Source of the DNA: Armatimonadota bacterium
GTDB lineage: Bacteria; Sysuimicrobiota; Sysuimicrobiia; Sysuimicrobiales; Sysuimicrobiaceae
Reading direction: 5' to 3'
DNA: 64,000 nucleotides
Assembly: GCA_031432545.1 (NCBI GenBank)
Contig: JAVKGX010000009.1
Span: 12,000 to 75,999, forward strand
The notes under the pieces were generated by a model. It saw only the letters and a program-made list of their open reading frames with translations, had not been told where the DNA came from and ran no database searches. Position numbers and translations under genes: made by a program. Below, one piece after another: positions 1 to 8,260 of this stretch (positions are counted from its first letter, which is position 1; every line of letters begins with the position of its first letter).

Positions 1-2
1 CG

Positions 3-1172
3 AATCTGCTCCCACCCCACAACGGCACCCGCGCCGCGACGCGGTTCGTGATCCTGATGGGCGTGGTGAGCCTGTTTGCGGATGCCACATACGAGGGCGC
101 ACGCAGCATCCTCGGGCCCTACCTGCTCGCCCTGGGCGCTTCCGCCACCGGCGTGGGATTCGTATCGGGGTTCGGGGAACTCGTGGGCTACGGTCTGCGC
201 CTCGTGTCGGGTCGGCTCGCGGATCGAACCCGCCGTTTCTGGGACTTCACCGTCGGGGGCTACGCGCTGAACTTGTTGTCCGTGCCGCTGCTGGCGTTGG
301 TCGGCCGGTGGGAGGTCGCGGCGCTGCTCGTGGTGGTGGAGCGCGCGGGCAAGGCGATACGGACGCCGCCCCGCGATGCCATGCTGTCGTATGCCGCAAG
401 CCGGGTGGGCCCGGGATGGGCGTTCGGGCTGCACGAGGCCCTGGATCAGATCGGAGCGGTGGCCGGTCCCCTCATTGCGGCCGCAGTCCTGGCAGCAGGC
501 GGCGGCCTGCGAGGCGGCTTTGCGGCCCTGGCGGTACCGGCCGTACTCTCCTTGTTGTCGTTGGCCAGGGCCCGTGTCCAGTTCCCGCAGCCCTCTCGAA
601 TGGAGGATGCTTCCTTCCCGTTGGACCTGCGCCCGCGTCGTGCCCTGGGCCTGTACCTCCTCGCGGCAGGGCTGGTGGCGGCAGGGTTTGCGGACTTCCC
701 GCTGCTCGCGTACCACTTCACCCGGACGGCCGTCGTCCCGCAGGCTGCCGTCCCCGTTCTATACGCGTTCGCCATGGCCACCGACGCGGTTGCGGCCCTG
801 GTCGTAGGCCGCTGGTTCGACCGATACGGAACACCGGTGCTGGCCCTGGGGACCGCAGCGACCGCTGCCTTTGCGCCCCTGGCCATCTTCGGCGGACCCA
901 CAGGGGCGGTCGTGGGTGCAGCCCTGTGGGGTATGGGAGTGGGCCTGCAGGAGTCGGTGCTGCGTGCCGCAGTGGTCGGCATGGTGCCCCCGGACCGGCG
1001 CGGGTCCGCGTTCGGGTTGTTCCAGACGGTGTACGGCGTGGCATGGTTCGCAGGTAGCGCCCTGATGGGCGTCCTCTACGACGCACGCCCGGCCTACCTG
1101 GCGTGGTTTGCGGCGATCACGCAGACTCCCGCAGCCGCCCTGTTCGCCGCAGTGGCGGCTCATCGGAGGTGA
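3..1172 (+). CDS. MFS transporter (5' end probably outside window)
   Basis: Polytopic membrane protein of the major facilitator superfamily; substrate unknown. The reading frame is open to the window edge. The first possible start inside the window, GTG at 48, has no ribosome binding site and falls at the beginning of the first membrane helix, so the true start is probably upstream. About 11-12 hydrophobic segments can be seen over 374 residues, with the loop GRLADRTRR after the second helix matching the MFS motif A region (G-x-L-x-D-R-x-R-R). It ends about 100 bp before the promoter of the fluoride-responsive operon, so it is likely a separate transcription unit. Confidence 0.8.
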   Translation, partial: NLLPPHNGTRAATRFVILMGVVSLFADATYEGARSILGPYLLALGASATGVGFVSGFGELVGYGLRLVSGRLADRTRRFWDFTVGGYALNLLSVPLLALVGRWEVAALLVVVERAGKAIRTPPRDAMLSYAASRVGPGWAFGLHEALDQIGAVAGPLIAAAVLAAGGGLRGGFAALAVPAVLSLLSLARARVQFPQPSRMEDASFPLDLRPRRALGLYLLAAGLVAAGFADFPLLAYHFTRTAVVPQAAVPVLYAFAMATDAVAALVVGRWFDRYGTPVLALGTAATAAFAPLAIFGGPTGAVVGAALWGMGVGLQESVLRAAVVGMVPPDRRGSAFGLFQTVYGVAWFAGSALMGVLYDARPAYLAWFAAITQTPAAALFAAVAAHRR

Positions 1173-1265
1173 GCGCCACCGGCAACCGAGCCACACCGCA
1201 CCCGCATCGTCGGACGATCGACCTGATGGCACCCCGCGGGAGTCCGGTCAAACCCGACAAGCACG

Positions 1266-1295
1266 TTGACTTGAGTGTCGGCCGCGCCGGATAAT
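1266..1295 (+). promoter_or_regulatory. Housekeeping-type promoter of the fluoride-riboswitch operon
   Basis: TTGACT at 1266-1271 and GATAAT at 1290-1295 are separated by 18 bp. The predicted start of transcription, about 7 bases past the -10 box, falls at 1302, immediately before the first stem of the riboswitch. That independent agreement supports the call. Confidence 0.7.
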
Positions 1296-1300
1296 GGGCA

Positions 1301-1354
1301 CTGGCGATGGAGCCCGCCTAAACCGCCTCCGAGAGGGGCTGATGGCTCCTACCC
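1301..1354 (+). ncRNA. Fluoride riboswitch (crcB motif) aptamer
   Basis: The sequence carries the conserved crcB/fluoride aptamer: GGCGATGGAGCCCGCC from 1303, a linker with TAAAC, a variable stem CGCCTCC/GAGAGGGGC, then GCTGATGGCTCCTACC to 1353. This follows the Bacillus cereus and Thermotoga fluoride aptamers base for base at the conserved positions (GGCGATG, CCGCC-AAAC, CTGATG-CTCCTAC). The family binds Mg2+-fluoride and turns on downstream genes when fluoride is toxic. Here it precedes an antiporter, a universal stress protein and two MutS-like ATPases, and its 3' strand is shared with a terminator. Confidence 0.96.
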
Positions 1355-1380
1355 AGGTCGGGTGGGGGCCATTTCGTTTT
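1344..1380 (+). terminator. Intrinsic terminator of the fluoride riboswitch expression platform
   Basis: An 11-bp stem (1344-1354 with 1360-1370, loop AGGTC) is followed by ATTTCGTTTT. The 5' arm GGCTCCTACCC contains the 3' strand of the aptamer, so fluoride binding and terminator formation exclude each other. This is the standard transcriptional 'ON' arrangement of fluoride riboswitches. Confidence 0.9.
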
Positions 1381-1411
1381 GGCCTCTGCCCCGGTGGTGG
1401 AGGTCAACAGC

Positions 1412-2599
1412 ATGGAGGCGGTCTGGTCGACGGCGGCGCTGTGGATTGTCCTCGCCCTGCTCGCAGCCCTCCTCGGAATCTGGCTGCGGGTATCCGTGGC
1501 CCTCACCGAGATCCTGGTGGCGATCGCAGCCAAGTGGGTGCTGGGTGCTTTCGGCCACGCTTCGTTTCCCGGCGCCCGAGACGGCTGGGTGATCTTCCTG
1601 GCGAGCGCGGGTTCGGTGCTCCTCACCTTCCTCGCAGGCACCGAACTGGACCCCGATGCCTTCCGACGGCGCTGGAAAGAGGCGACCGTGATGGGGCTGG
1701 CCGGATTCCTCGCTCCCTTCCTAGGCGCCGCGTGGGCCGCCCGCCAGCTGCTCGGATGGTCTCCGCAGGCCAGCTGGCTTGCCGGGATGGCCCTCTCGAC
1801 GACCTCTGTGGCGGTTGTGTACGCGGTGCTGCTGGAACTGGGGATCAACCGCACCGAATACGGCAAGGTCGTCCTGACCGCCTGCTTCATCAACGATCTG
1901 GGGACGGTGGTCGCCCTCGGGCTGTTGTTCTCGCCCTTTGGCTTGCGCACCGCGGTGTTCGTGGCTGCTCTCCTGCTCGGACTGTGGGCAGCCGTTCGGA
2001 TCGCCCGTCCCCTGTTGGGCCGCTACGGAGGACGGACCTCGGAAGTGGAGGCGAAGTTCATCTTGGCGGTGCTGTTCGCCCTGGGTGCGGTGGCCGCCTG
2101 GTCGGGGTCCGAGGCCGTCCTCCCGGCCTACGTGTTGGGCATGGCCTTGGCCGGGACAGTGGGGCGCCACGACGAGTTGGTCCGGCGTCTTCGCACACTG
2201 ACCTTCGGGCTTCTGACCCCCTTCTACTTCATCCGCGCCGGACTGCTGGTGCAGCCATCCTCCGTGGCAGGCGGCCTGAGCACGTTCATCGTCCTGTTCG
2301 GCGCCAAGACCTTCAGCAAGTTCGCGGGTGTGTTCCCCCTGACCTTGGCATATCGGTACGCCACGGGCGAGGCGATGTACACCACCCTGCTGATGTCCAC
2401 GGGGCTTACTTTCGGCACCATCTCGGCGCTGTACGGCCTCAGCCACGGGATCATTGACCAGAGTCAGTACTCGTTCCTCGTGACGACCGTGGTGGCAAGT
2501 GCGGTGGTGCCGACCTGGGTGGCCGACCGTTTCTTTTTGCCGGCCCACCACACCCGCCCGGCACCTGCGGACCTGGTCCCGGCTGCGGGAGGCGAGTGA
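1412..2599 (+). CDS. CPA2-type cation:proton antiporter under fluoride riboswitch control
   Basis: Membrane antiporter of the Na+/H+ exchanger (KefB-like CPA2) family with about 12 hydrophobic helices over 395 residues. The ATG at 1412 is preceded by GGTGGAGGT at the right spacing; an in-frame TTG at 1379 lies inside the terminator U-tract and is rejected. There is no C-terminal RCK/TrkA domain, so it is a stand-alone transporter. As the first gene behind a fluoride riboswitch and with no crcB/fluc or CLC-F gene visible here, it is the best candidate for the fluoride defence transporter of the operon. Whether it moves fluoride itself or corrects pH/Na+ during fluoride stress cannot be told. 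It overlaps the next gene. Confidence 0.88.
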   Translation: MEAVWSTAALWIVLALLAALLGIWLRVSVALTEILVAIAAKWVLGAFGHASFPGARDGWVIFLASAGSVLLTFLAGTELDPDAFRRRWKEATVMGLAGFLAPFLGAAWAARQLLGWSPQASWLAGMALSTTSVAVVYAVLLELGINRTEYGKVVLTACFINDLGTVVALGLLFSPFGLRTAVFVAALLLGLWAAVRIARPLLGRYGGRTSEVEAKFILAVLFALGAVAAWSGSEAVLPAYVLGMALAGTVGRHDELVRRLRTLTFGLLTPFYFIRAGLLVQPSSVAGGLSTFIVLFGAKTFSKFAGVFPLTLAYRYATGEAMYTTLLMSTGLTFGTISALYGLSHGIIDQSQYSFLVTTVVASAVVPTWVADRFFLPAHHTRPAPADLVPAAGGE

Positions 2600-3018
2600 T
2601 GTTCCGGCGCGTGCTGGTCGGCTACGACGGCTCTGAGGCTGCCGGCAAGGCGCTGCTGGCGGCCCTCGACCTGGCAGGACGATACCGCGCAGACCTGGTG
2701 GCGGTGGCGGTGGTGCGGCCGCCCGAGTTCGCGGAGCTACAGGGCGAGGTGGATGCGGCGCTCGCTCAGGCTCGCGGCCCACTCGCCGAGTCCTTCCGGT
2801 GGGCCCGGGAACAGGCTCGCAAGGTCGGCGTCCCGTTGACCCTGCGCACCGAGGTGGGACACCCCGCGGAGGTCCTCGTGCGTGTCGCACGAGAGGAGGG
2901 GTTCGACCTCATCGTCCTGGGCCGCCGCGGCCTCACACCGGTGCAGCGGTGGATGCTCGGTTCGGTGTCAGAACGCGTGCTCCGATACGCTCACTGTCCA
3001 GTGATGGTGGTCCACTGA
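2599..3018 (+). CDS. Universal stress protein (UspA family)
   Basis: A 139-residue single Usp domain. The N-terminus MFRRVLVGYDGSEAA is the usual first strand and loop. The C-terminus has the ATP-binding signature G-x2-G-x9-G-S (GRRG...GSVSERVL), so it is probably an ATP-binding member. The ATG at 2599 overlaps the antiporter stop (TGATG), implying translational coupling; a GTG one codon earlier is possible. UspA-like proteins are often encoded beside ion antiporters and may act as nucleotide-sensing regulators of them. Its position makes it part of the fluoride-induced operon. Confidence 0.9.
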   Translation: MFRRVLVGYDGSEAAGKALLAALDLAGRYRADLVAVAVVRPPEFAELQGEVDAALAQARGPLAESFRWAREQARKVGVPLTLRTEVGHPAEVLVRVAREEGFDLIVLGRRGLTPVQRWMLGSVSERVLRYAHCPVMVVH

Positions 3019-4550
3019 TGCAAGAGGCATCCATCCTGTTCCCCACACCGCGACCTGCCCCGCTTTGCGAGCGCCCCCCCGCGTGCCTGCGCGATCTGGG
3101 GTTGGACCGCGTCGTGGAATCCGTCGCGGCGGGCCGGGAGGAGTACGGTGTCGAGGCTGTCTTCTACACACCTCTGGCGGAACCCGACGCCGTCGCCTTC
3201 CGCCAGGAGGTCTTCCGCGACTTACAGCACCGCGGAGTGTCGGAGACGGTGCGTGCCTTTGCCTCTGCCATGCGCAGCGTGCGGGCCAACCTCGCTCGTG
3301 CGGATCAGGCGCACTACGCCATCGAGACAGACCGCTGGTTCCTCGACGCAGCACACCGCTACGCCCATGCGGTCGCCGGACTCCTAGACGGCCTGGCTGC
3401 CCTTCGCCTGCAGAGCCGCGGCCTCGCACGCTTCCGCGACCGTCTGGCCGCCTACGCCGCCTCTTTCGGCTTCCGAGACCTCGCGCAGACCTCGGCGCGC
3501 CTGCACGCGGAGCTGTCGGCTTTGCGCTTTGCGGTGCTCGTCCGGGGACTGCGGGTCAGCGTCCGGCCTTACCGGGGAGAGCCGGACTACACGGAGGTGG
3601 TGCGGTCGACGTTCGAGCGGTTCCGCCAAGTCGACAGCGGCTCTTACGCCTTCGAGTTCCGGGAGTCCCCGCAACTCGAAGGCGTCGAGGCGAGAATCCT
3701 CGAAGGCGTTTCGCGTCTGTCCCCGGATCTGTTCGCCCGGGTGGCGGAGTTCCGGCGGGCCTGCGAACCGTTCCCCCCACCTTTGGTGGCGACCTTCGAC
3801 CGCGAGGCGCACTTCTACCTCGGCTACCTGGATTACCTGGCTCCGCTCGCGACCGCGGGCCTGCCCTTCTGCTTCCCGGCGCTGCCATCGGACGACGGCG
3901 CGGATGCCTTCGTGGAGGGTTGCTTCGACCTGGAGCTGGCTGCGCAGCTGGCAGCAAACGGTCGCCAGCCGGTTCTCAACGACTTCTCCTTCCGCCCGCC
4001 GGAGCGGGCACTGGTGGTGACCGGTCCGAACCAGGGAGGCAAGACGACGTTCGCGCGCGCAGTGGGTCAGGCTTTCTACCTCGCCTCCCTGGGCTGCCCC
4101 ATACCCGGCCGCCACGCCCAGCTTCCGGTGCCGGACCGGGTCTTCACCCACTTCCCCCGGGGCGAGTCGGTCTACGACCTGCGAGGCGAACTCGAAGACG
4201 ACCTGGTCCGCATCCGCGAGGTCCTGCTGGCGGCGACCTCGAGGAGTGTGGTGATCGTGAACGAGATCCTCTCTTCCACCGCGCTCCAGGACGCGCAGAC
4301 CTTGGGCCGACGCCTGCTCGGGCAGCTGTTGGACCTCGACTGCCTGTGCGTGTGGGTGACCTTCCTGGACGAGTTGGCTTCTCTGAACGCGAAGACGGTG
4401 AGCATGGTGGCCACGGTGCCGCCCGATCATCCGGAAAGGCGGACGTTCCGCGTGGTCCGGCGACCAGCGGATGGCCGGGCGTACGCCGAAGCCCTGGCCC
4501 GCAGGTACCGGCTGACATACCGGGACGTGCGCGAGCGGTTCGCCCCATGA
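3018..4550 (+). CDS. MutS-like ATPase A of the fluoride operon
   Basis: A 510-residue protein with a MutS domain V type ATPase at its C-terminus. The P-loop GPNQGGKTT is at about residues 336-344, and the Walker B strand reads VVIVNE rather than the usual LLLDE. The N-terminal 300 residues are helical and resemble the MutS core/lever region, with no recognisable mismatch-binding domain I. The ATG at 3018 overlaps the UspA stop (CTGATG). It is half of a tandem pair with the next gene, so the two may form a heterodimer as eukaryotic MSH proteins do. The DNA or RNA substrate is unknown. I recall MutS-like genes being noted downstream of crcB-motif RNAs. Confidence 0.75.
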   Translation: MQEASILFPTPRPAPLCERPPACLRDLGLDRVVESVAAGREEYGVEAVFYTPLAEPDAVAFRQEVFRDLQHRGVSETVRAFASAMRSVRANLARADQAHYAIETDRWFLDAAHRYAHAVAGLLDGLAALRLQSRGLARFRDRLAAYAASFGFRDLAQTSARLHAELSALRFAVLVRGLRVSVRPYRGEPDYTEVVRSTFERFRQVDSGSYAFEFRESPQLEGVEARILEGVSRLSPDLFARVAEFRRACEPFPPPLVATFDREAHFYLGYLDYLAPLATAGLPFCFPALPSDDGADAFVEGCFDLELAAQLAANGRQPVLNDFSFRPPERALVVTGPNQGGKTTFARAVGQAFYLASLGCPIPGRHAQLPVPDRVFTHFPRGESVYDLRGELEDDLVRIREVLLAATSRSVVIVNEILSSTALQDAQTLGRRLLGQLLDLDCLCVWVTFLDELASLNAKTVSMVATVPPDHPERRTFRVVRRPADGRAYAEALARRYRLTYRDVRERFAP

Positions 4551-6178
4551 CGCCCCGCCTACTGCACCTCGATCGGGACTTCGACTGGCGTTGGGCCCTG
4601 CGGGCAGCCGCCGCCCGCACCGGTCCGCGCGACGCGCGCCGCTACCCACCTCCAGCGGACTTCGATCCCAACGCCGCACTCCCCCCGACGGCAGCCGACC
4701 TGGTGCGCGACCTTGGGCTCAGGCGGATCCTGGAGGCCATGGCCGCAGACGACCCCTTGGTGTTCGAGGTCGGCCGGAGGGTGCTGTTGGAGGGTACGGG
4801 CGGGGATCTCCGAACCGTGTTGTACCGCCAGGCCGTCCTTGAGGACTGTCTGGGCAACCCGGACGCCGTGCGCGAACTGTACGAGATCAGCGTGCAAGCT
4901 GCCGAGCAGGTGAAAGGCCACTACCTAGGGGTGCTCTCACGCTACCCCGACTGGGTCCTGCGGGAGTCGGTCGCCGCGCTGGAGGCGCTGCTGGGTTCAC
5001 TCCGACGCCTGAGGGCGGCCGCGGACAGGCACGCCACCAGGTTCCGGAGCGAGGGCTGGGGGCATTTCTTCGCGGCTGTACGCCGCGACCTCGACGACTC
5101 CTACCTGGACGACGTGCGAGGTCACCTGCAGGCCCTCAAACTGCCCGAGGGCATCCTGTGGAGCGCGCACTCCGGGCCCTCCGGCAAGCCCACCGACTTC
5201 CTGCTGCACCCTCCCCCCAAGGGTCCGAACAACTGGCTCCAAGGCTGGCTGGAGCGGTGGAGGGCGTGGTTCCACCGCCGGGGGGAGGACTATACCTTCG
5301 AGCTTTCTCCCCGGGACGAAGCCGGAGCGAGGGCCCTTGAGGGGTTGCGCGCTCGTGCCCTCGCACCCGCGGCCACCGCCGTTGGGCAGGCCGCCGATCA
5401 CGTCCGGGACTTCTTCTCATCCCTGCGCGTAGAACTCGCCTTCTACGTGGGCTGCCTGAACCTGCACGATCGCCTCCGCGGACGCGGCTACCCCACCTGC
5501 CTGCCGACCGTCCACCCCGCGGGAGAGCCCCGCCTGCGCGCCGTCGCCCTGTACGACCCCGCCCTCGTGCTCTCTGCACAGGGGGCGGTGGTCCCCAGCG
5601 ATTTGGACGCAGACGGCAAACGGTTGGTGTTCGTGACCGGGCCCAACTCGGGGGGCAAGACGACCTTCCTGCGCAGTGTGGGCACCGCCTGGCTGATGGC
5701 CCACGCCGGGATGTTCGTGCCCGCCCACTCCTGCTCCGTCAGCCTGTGCGAGGGGCTGTTCACCCACTTCAAGCGTGAGGAGGACGCGCGCATGGAGACC
5801 GGCAAGTTCGCCGAAGAGCTACAGCGCATGCGCTCCCTCGTGGACCTCGCCACGCCGCGCTCGGTCTTCCTGTGCAACGAGTCCTTCTCCTCGACGAACG
5901 AGCGCGAGGGTTCGGAGATCGCCTCTCAGGTCCTAGCCGCCCTCCTGGAAGCCGGGGTGCGCGTGTTCTTCGTCACCCACTTCTTCGAGCTCGCGCACCG
6001 CTTCCGTGACCGGCAGGACGGCGATGTGCTGTACCTGCGGGCAGAGCGCGACGCCCTGGGCCGACGGACGTACCGGGTGGTGCAGGCCGAGCCGCTGCCC
6101 ACCAGCCACGCCCAGGACGTGTACGAGGGAGTCTTCGAGCCATCCACGGTGACGGCAGCGGGCGGACGGTCCGGCTGA
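4547..6178 (+). CDS. MutS-like ATPase B of the fluoride operon
   Basis: A 543-residue paralogue of the preceding protein, overlapping it by 4 bases (ATGA). The P-loop GPNSGGKTT is at about residues 365-373 and the Walker B strand is VFLCNES. The following SSTNEREGSEIASQVL matches the MutS signature region and FVTHFFELAH the MutS H-loop. It lacks mismatch-recognition and endonuclease (Smr) domains, so it is not MutS1 or MutS2. It is the last gene of the fluoride operon. Involvement in DNA maintenance under fluoride stress is plausible but not shown. Confidence 0.75.
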   Translation: MTPRLLHLDRDFDWRWALRAAAARTGPRDARRYPPPADFDPNAALPPTAADLVRDLGLRRILEAMAADDPLVFEVGRRVLLEGTGGDLRTVLYRQAVLEDCLGNPDAVRELYEISVQAAEQVKGHYLGVLSRYPDWVLRESVAALEALLGSLRRLRAAADRHATRFRSEGWGHFFAAVRRDLDDSYLDDVRGHLQALKLPEGILWSAHSGPSGKPTDFLLHPPPKGPNNWLQGWLERWRAWFHRRGEDYTFELSPRDEAGARALEGLRARALAPAATAVGQAADHVRDFFSSLRVELAFYVGCLNLHDRLRGRGYPTCLPTVHPAGEPRLRAVALYDPALVLSAQGAVVPSDLDADGKRLVFVTGPNSGGKTTFLRSVGTAWLMAHAGMFVPAHSCSVSLCEGLFTHFKREEDARMETGKFAEELQRMRSLVDLATPRSVFLCNESFSSTNEREGSEIASQVLAALLEAGVRVFFVTHFFELAHRFRDRQDGDVLYLRAERDALGRRTYRVVQAEPLPTSHAQDVYEGVFEPSTVTAAGGRSG

Positions 6179-6205
6179 GGGACTGGCGCCCCCGCTCGAA
6201 AGGTA

Positions 6206-6244
6206 CCTGGTACGGGTTCCTGGTACAGGTTCCTGGTACGGGTC
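6206..6244. repeat. Three tandem 13-bp repeats between convergent genes
   Basis: Three contiguous copies of CCTGGTAC(G/A)GGT(T/C) lie at 6206-6218, 6219-6231 and 6232-6244. They fill the gap between the stop of the MutS-like gene (+) and the stop of the pilin gene (-), and the last copy overlaps the pilin stop codon. The core GTAC is palindromic. No U-tract follows, so this is not a clear terminator. Confidence 0.8.
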
Positions 6245-6731
6245 AGAAGCCGGAAGAGACCACGCTGGCCGCGCCTGTATAGTAGAGCGTCACGATGACG
6301 GTGGCGTCCGCCACGGGACTACCAGGTTGCCCGGACGCGATCATCGTGCACTGGTCGTCTCCACACTCGGAGTATCCAAACGACCAGTTGTCGGTTGGCT
6401 CGACGCTGACCGCCACTCCGCTGAAGGTAAGTTTCTCGACGTAGTGCTGCCAGGCAGCCTGCCGCATCTCCTGGAGCGTCTGCTGGGCCTCGGCCAGATA
6501 GGCCTTCTTGCGGGTGCTAAGGTATCCGGGTAGGGCCAGGGCGAGCAGGATCGCCAGGATAACAATCACCATGATCAGTTCGATCAGAGTGAATCCGCGT
6601 TCGCCGGGTCTCCCCCTCACTCCCACCTTCTCTTCCGACCGGGGAAAAGCGCAAGGAGACCGCACATCGTGCCGCGCCGCCGGGCCGAACGGCGTGCCAC
6701 CAGACGACTCGTACCCACAGTTTGTCTCCAT
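6243..6731 (-). CDS. Type IV pilin / pseudopilin
   Basis: A prepilin with the class III signal GERG|FTLIELIMV (cleavage after Gly46, Glu at +5), a hydrophobic helix and an alpha1-C helix, then a small globular domain of about 80 residues containing one possible disulfide pair (CGDDQC). The ATG at 6731 has GGGGGGAC upstream but gives a 46-residue leader. GTG at 6626, with GGAAGAG just upstream, would give a normal 11-residue leader and may be the true start. It is downstream of pilC and pilT on the same strand and is probably a structural pilin or major pseudopilin. Confidence 0.88.
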   Translation of the reverse strand: METNCGYESSGGTPFGPAARHDVRSPCAFPRSEEKVGVRGRPGERGFTLIELIMVIVILAILLALALPGYLSTRKKAYLAEAQQTLQEMRQAAWQHYVEKLTFSGVAVSVEPTDNWSFGYSECGDDQCTMIASGQPGSPVADATVIVTLYYTGAASVVSSGF

Positions 6732-6817
6732 GCGTCCCCCCGCTTGAGTGGCTCTCTGAGGGACAATTTACCCACCGTTGCGGCGGACTAGACCCCGGGG
6801 CGAGGGCGTCAAGACCC

Positions 6818-6840
6818 CCTGCCCGTCCCGGTGGGGCAGG
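6818..6840 (-). terminator. GC-rich hairpin between pilC and the pilin gene
   Basis: CCTGCCC and GGGCAGG form a 7-bp stem with a 9-base loop in the 126-bp gap between pilC and the pilin gene. No U-run follows on the minus strand, so it may be a processing or attenuation hairpin that sets different pilC and pilin levels rather than a full terminator. I recognise nothing else in this gap. Confidence 0.35.
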
Positions 6841-6857
6841 ACGGTAAACGGGTGGCC

Positions 6858-8081
6858 CTACCCGGCCTCCGCGGCCAGTTGGAAGATGGGCAGGTACAGC
6901 GAGATGACCATCGCGCCTACGACTACACCCATGAACACAATCATGGCCGGCTCAAGGGTACTGGCCAGCGCCGCCACAGCGGTCTCGACCTCGGTGTCAT
7001 AGAAGTCGGCGACCTTGATCAGCATCTCGTCCAGGTTCCCCGCTTCCTCCCCGACCTTGACCATCTGGACGACCATCGGCGGAAAGACCTCGATCGCGGC
7101 CAGCGGGACGGCGATGCTCTCGCCCTCGCGGATGCTGGATCGCACCCGCACGATGCCCTCCTCGACGACGGCGTTGTCGGTGGCCTTGCCGGTGACCTCG
7201 AACGCCTGCAGCAGCGGAACCCCCGAGCTGAGCAGCGTGCCGAGCGTGCGGGCAAAGCGCGCGATGATCGTCTTCTGGATGACCGGTCCGAAGATCGGGA
7301 TCTGTAGCTTGACGCGGTCGAACCACTCCTTGCCGCGCTTGGTCTTGAGCCACCTCAGGAAGCCGTACACCGCACCGGCGACGATCGGCATCCACACGTA
7401 CCAGTAGGTCCGCAGCACGTAGCTGATCGCCATCAAAATCCGCGTGGGCAGGGGCAGCTGGCGGATGTTCAGTTCCGCGAAGAACACCACGAACTGCGGG
7501 ATGATGACCATCGTCATGAACAGCAGAGCCGCCGTCGCCACGACTGCGAGGATGACCGGATAGACCATTGCGGACTTGACCTTCTGGCGCAGCGCGTACT
7601 CCTTCTCCAGGAAAGTCGACAGCCGCTGGAGGACTTCGTCCAGAACACCGCCTGTCTCGCCCGCGCGGACCATGTTCACGTACAGGGACGAGAAGGCCTG
7701 GGGGTGCTTGGCGAGGGAGTCGGCCAGCGTGTGTCCCTCCTCGACGTCGGCCCGCACCCTGCCAAGGATCTCACGCAGCTTCTGGTTGGACACCTGCTGC
7801 TCGAGGATCGAGAGGCTGCGGACCAGCGACAGCCCGGAGTTGACCATCGTGGCGAACTGCCGGCTCATCAGCGCCAGGTCGCGCAGACTGATGCCGCGGA
7901 ACGTCTCGAGGAAGCTGCGCGATTCGCCCGGGCCCGCTCGGGCCCGCTCGATCCCGGTGATGTACAGCCCCATCTCCCGGAGCCGGTTGGCGACCTGCGT
8001 GTCGTTTTCGGCTTCGAGGACGCCGCTGATCACCCGGCCCATGTGGTCGCGTGCGGTGTACTGGAATACGGCCACGGTCAA
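6858..8081 (-). CDS. pilC: Type IV pilus inner-membrane platform protein PilC
   Basis: A 407-residue GspF/PilC protein, the inner-membrane platform that couples the cytoplasmic ATPases to pilin polymerisation. It shows the usual duplicated T2SF cytoplasmic domains (about residues 70-190 and 275-395), each followed by hydrophobic helices. MARAGE-like signatures are visible: MVRAGETGGVLDEVL in the first copy and MVKVGEEAGNLDEML in the second. The length is normal. It lies between pilT and the pilin gene, in one direction with the DnaB-like gene. Confidence 0.96.
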   Translation of the reverse strand: MTVAVFQYTARDHMGRVISGVLEAENDTQVANRLREMGLYITGIERARAGPGESRSFLETFRGISLRDLALMSRQFATMVNSGLSLVRSLSILEQQVSNQKLREILGRVRADVEEGHTLADSLAKHPQAFSSLYVNMVRAGETGGVLDEVLQRLSTFLEKEYALRQKVKSAMVYPVILAVVATAALLFMTMVIIPQFVVFFAELNIRQLPLPTRILMAISYVLRTYWYVWMPIVAGAVYGFLRWLKTKRGKEWFDRVKLQIPIFGPVIQKTIIARFARTLGTLLSSGVPLLQAFEVTGKATDNAVVEEGIVRVRSSIREGESIAVPLAAIEVFPPMVVQMVKVGEEAGNLDEMLIKVADFYDTEVETAVAALASTLEPAMIVFMGVVVGAMVISLYLPIFQLAAEAG

Positions 8082-8260
8082 ATCCTCCTTCTGGCTATCG
8101 CCGGTCCGCTGTCGTCCGGGCCCCGAACTCCGGAGCCCACCCGCCGGTCGTCGTCACCCCAAAGACGGAACGACGGGGCACAGCCGATTCGTCCACCTGT
8201 GCCTGCGCCATCCGTCCCCCCGTCCCCCGACGGCCACGCCCGACCTCCACCGCCACCGCC

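Noticed and set aside
308-1057. Long overlapping frames on both strands throughout the window
   Set aside because: High GC content produces long open frames opposite and out of phase with real genes; they lack family motifs, ribosome binding sites and normal composition.
6758-6776. Possible sigma-54 promoter before the pilin gene
   Set aside because: The minus strand has GG-N10-GT rather than GG-N10-GC, lacking an essential -12 base.
6732-6857. c-di-GMP (GEMM) riboswitch before the pilin gene
   Set aside because: The conserved GEMM core elements (GGGCAAACC, GACGCAAAGCC) are absent; only GC-rich hairpins are seen.
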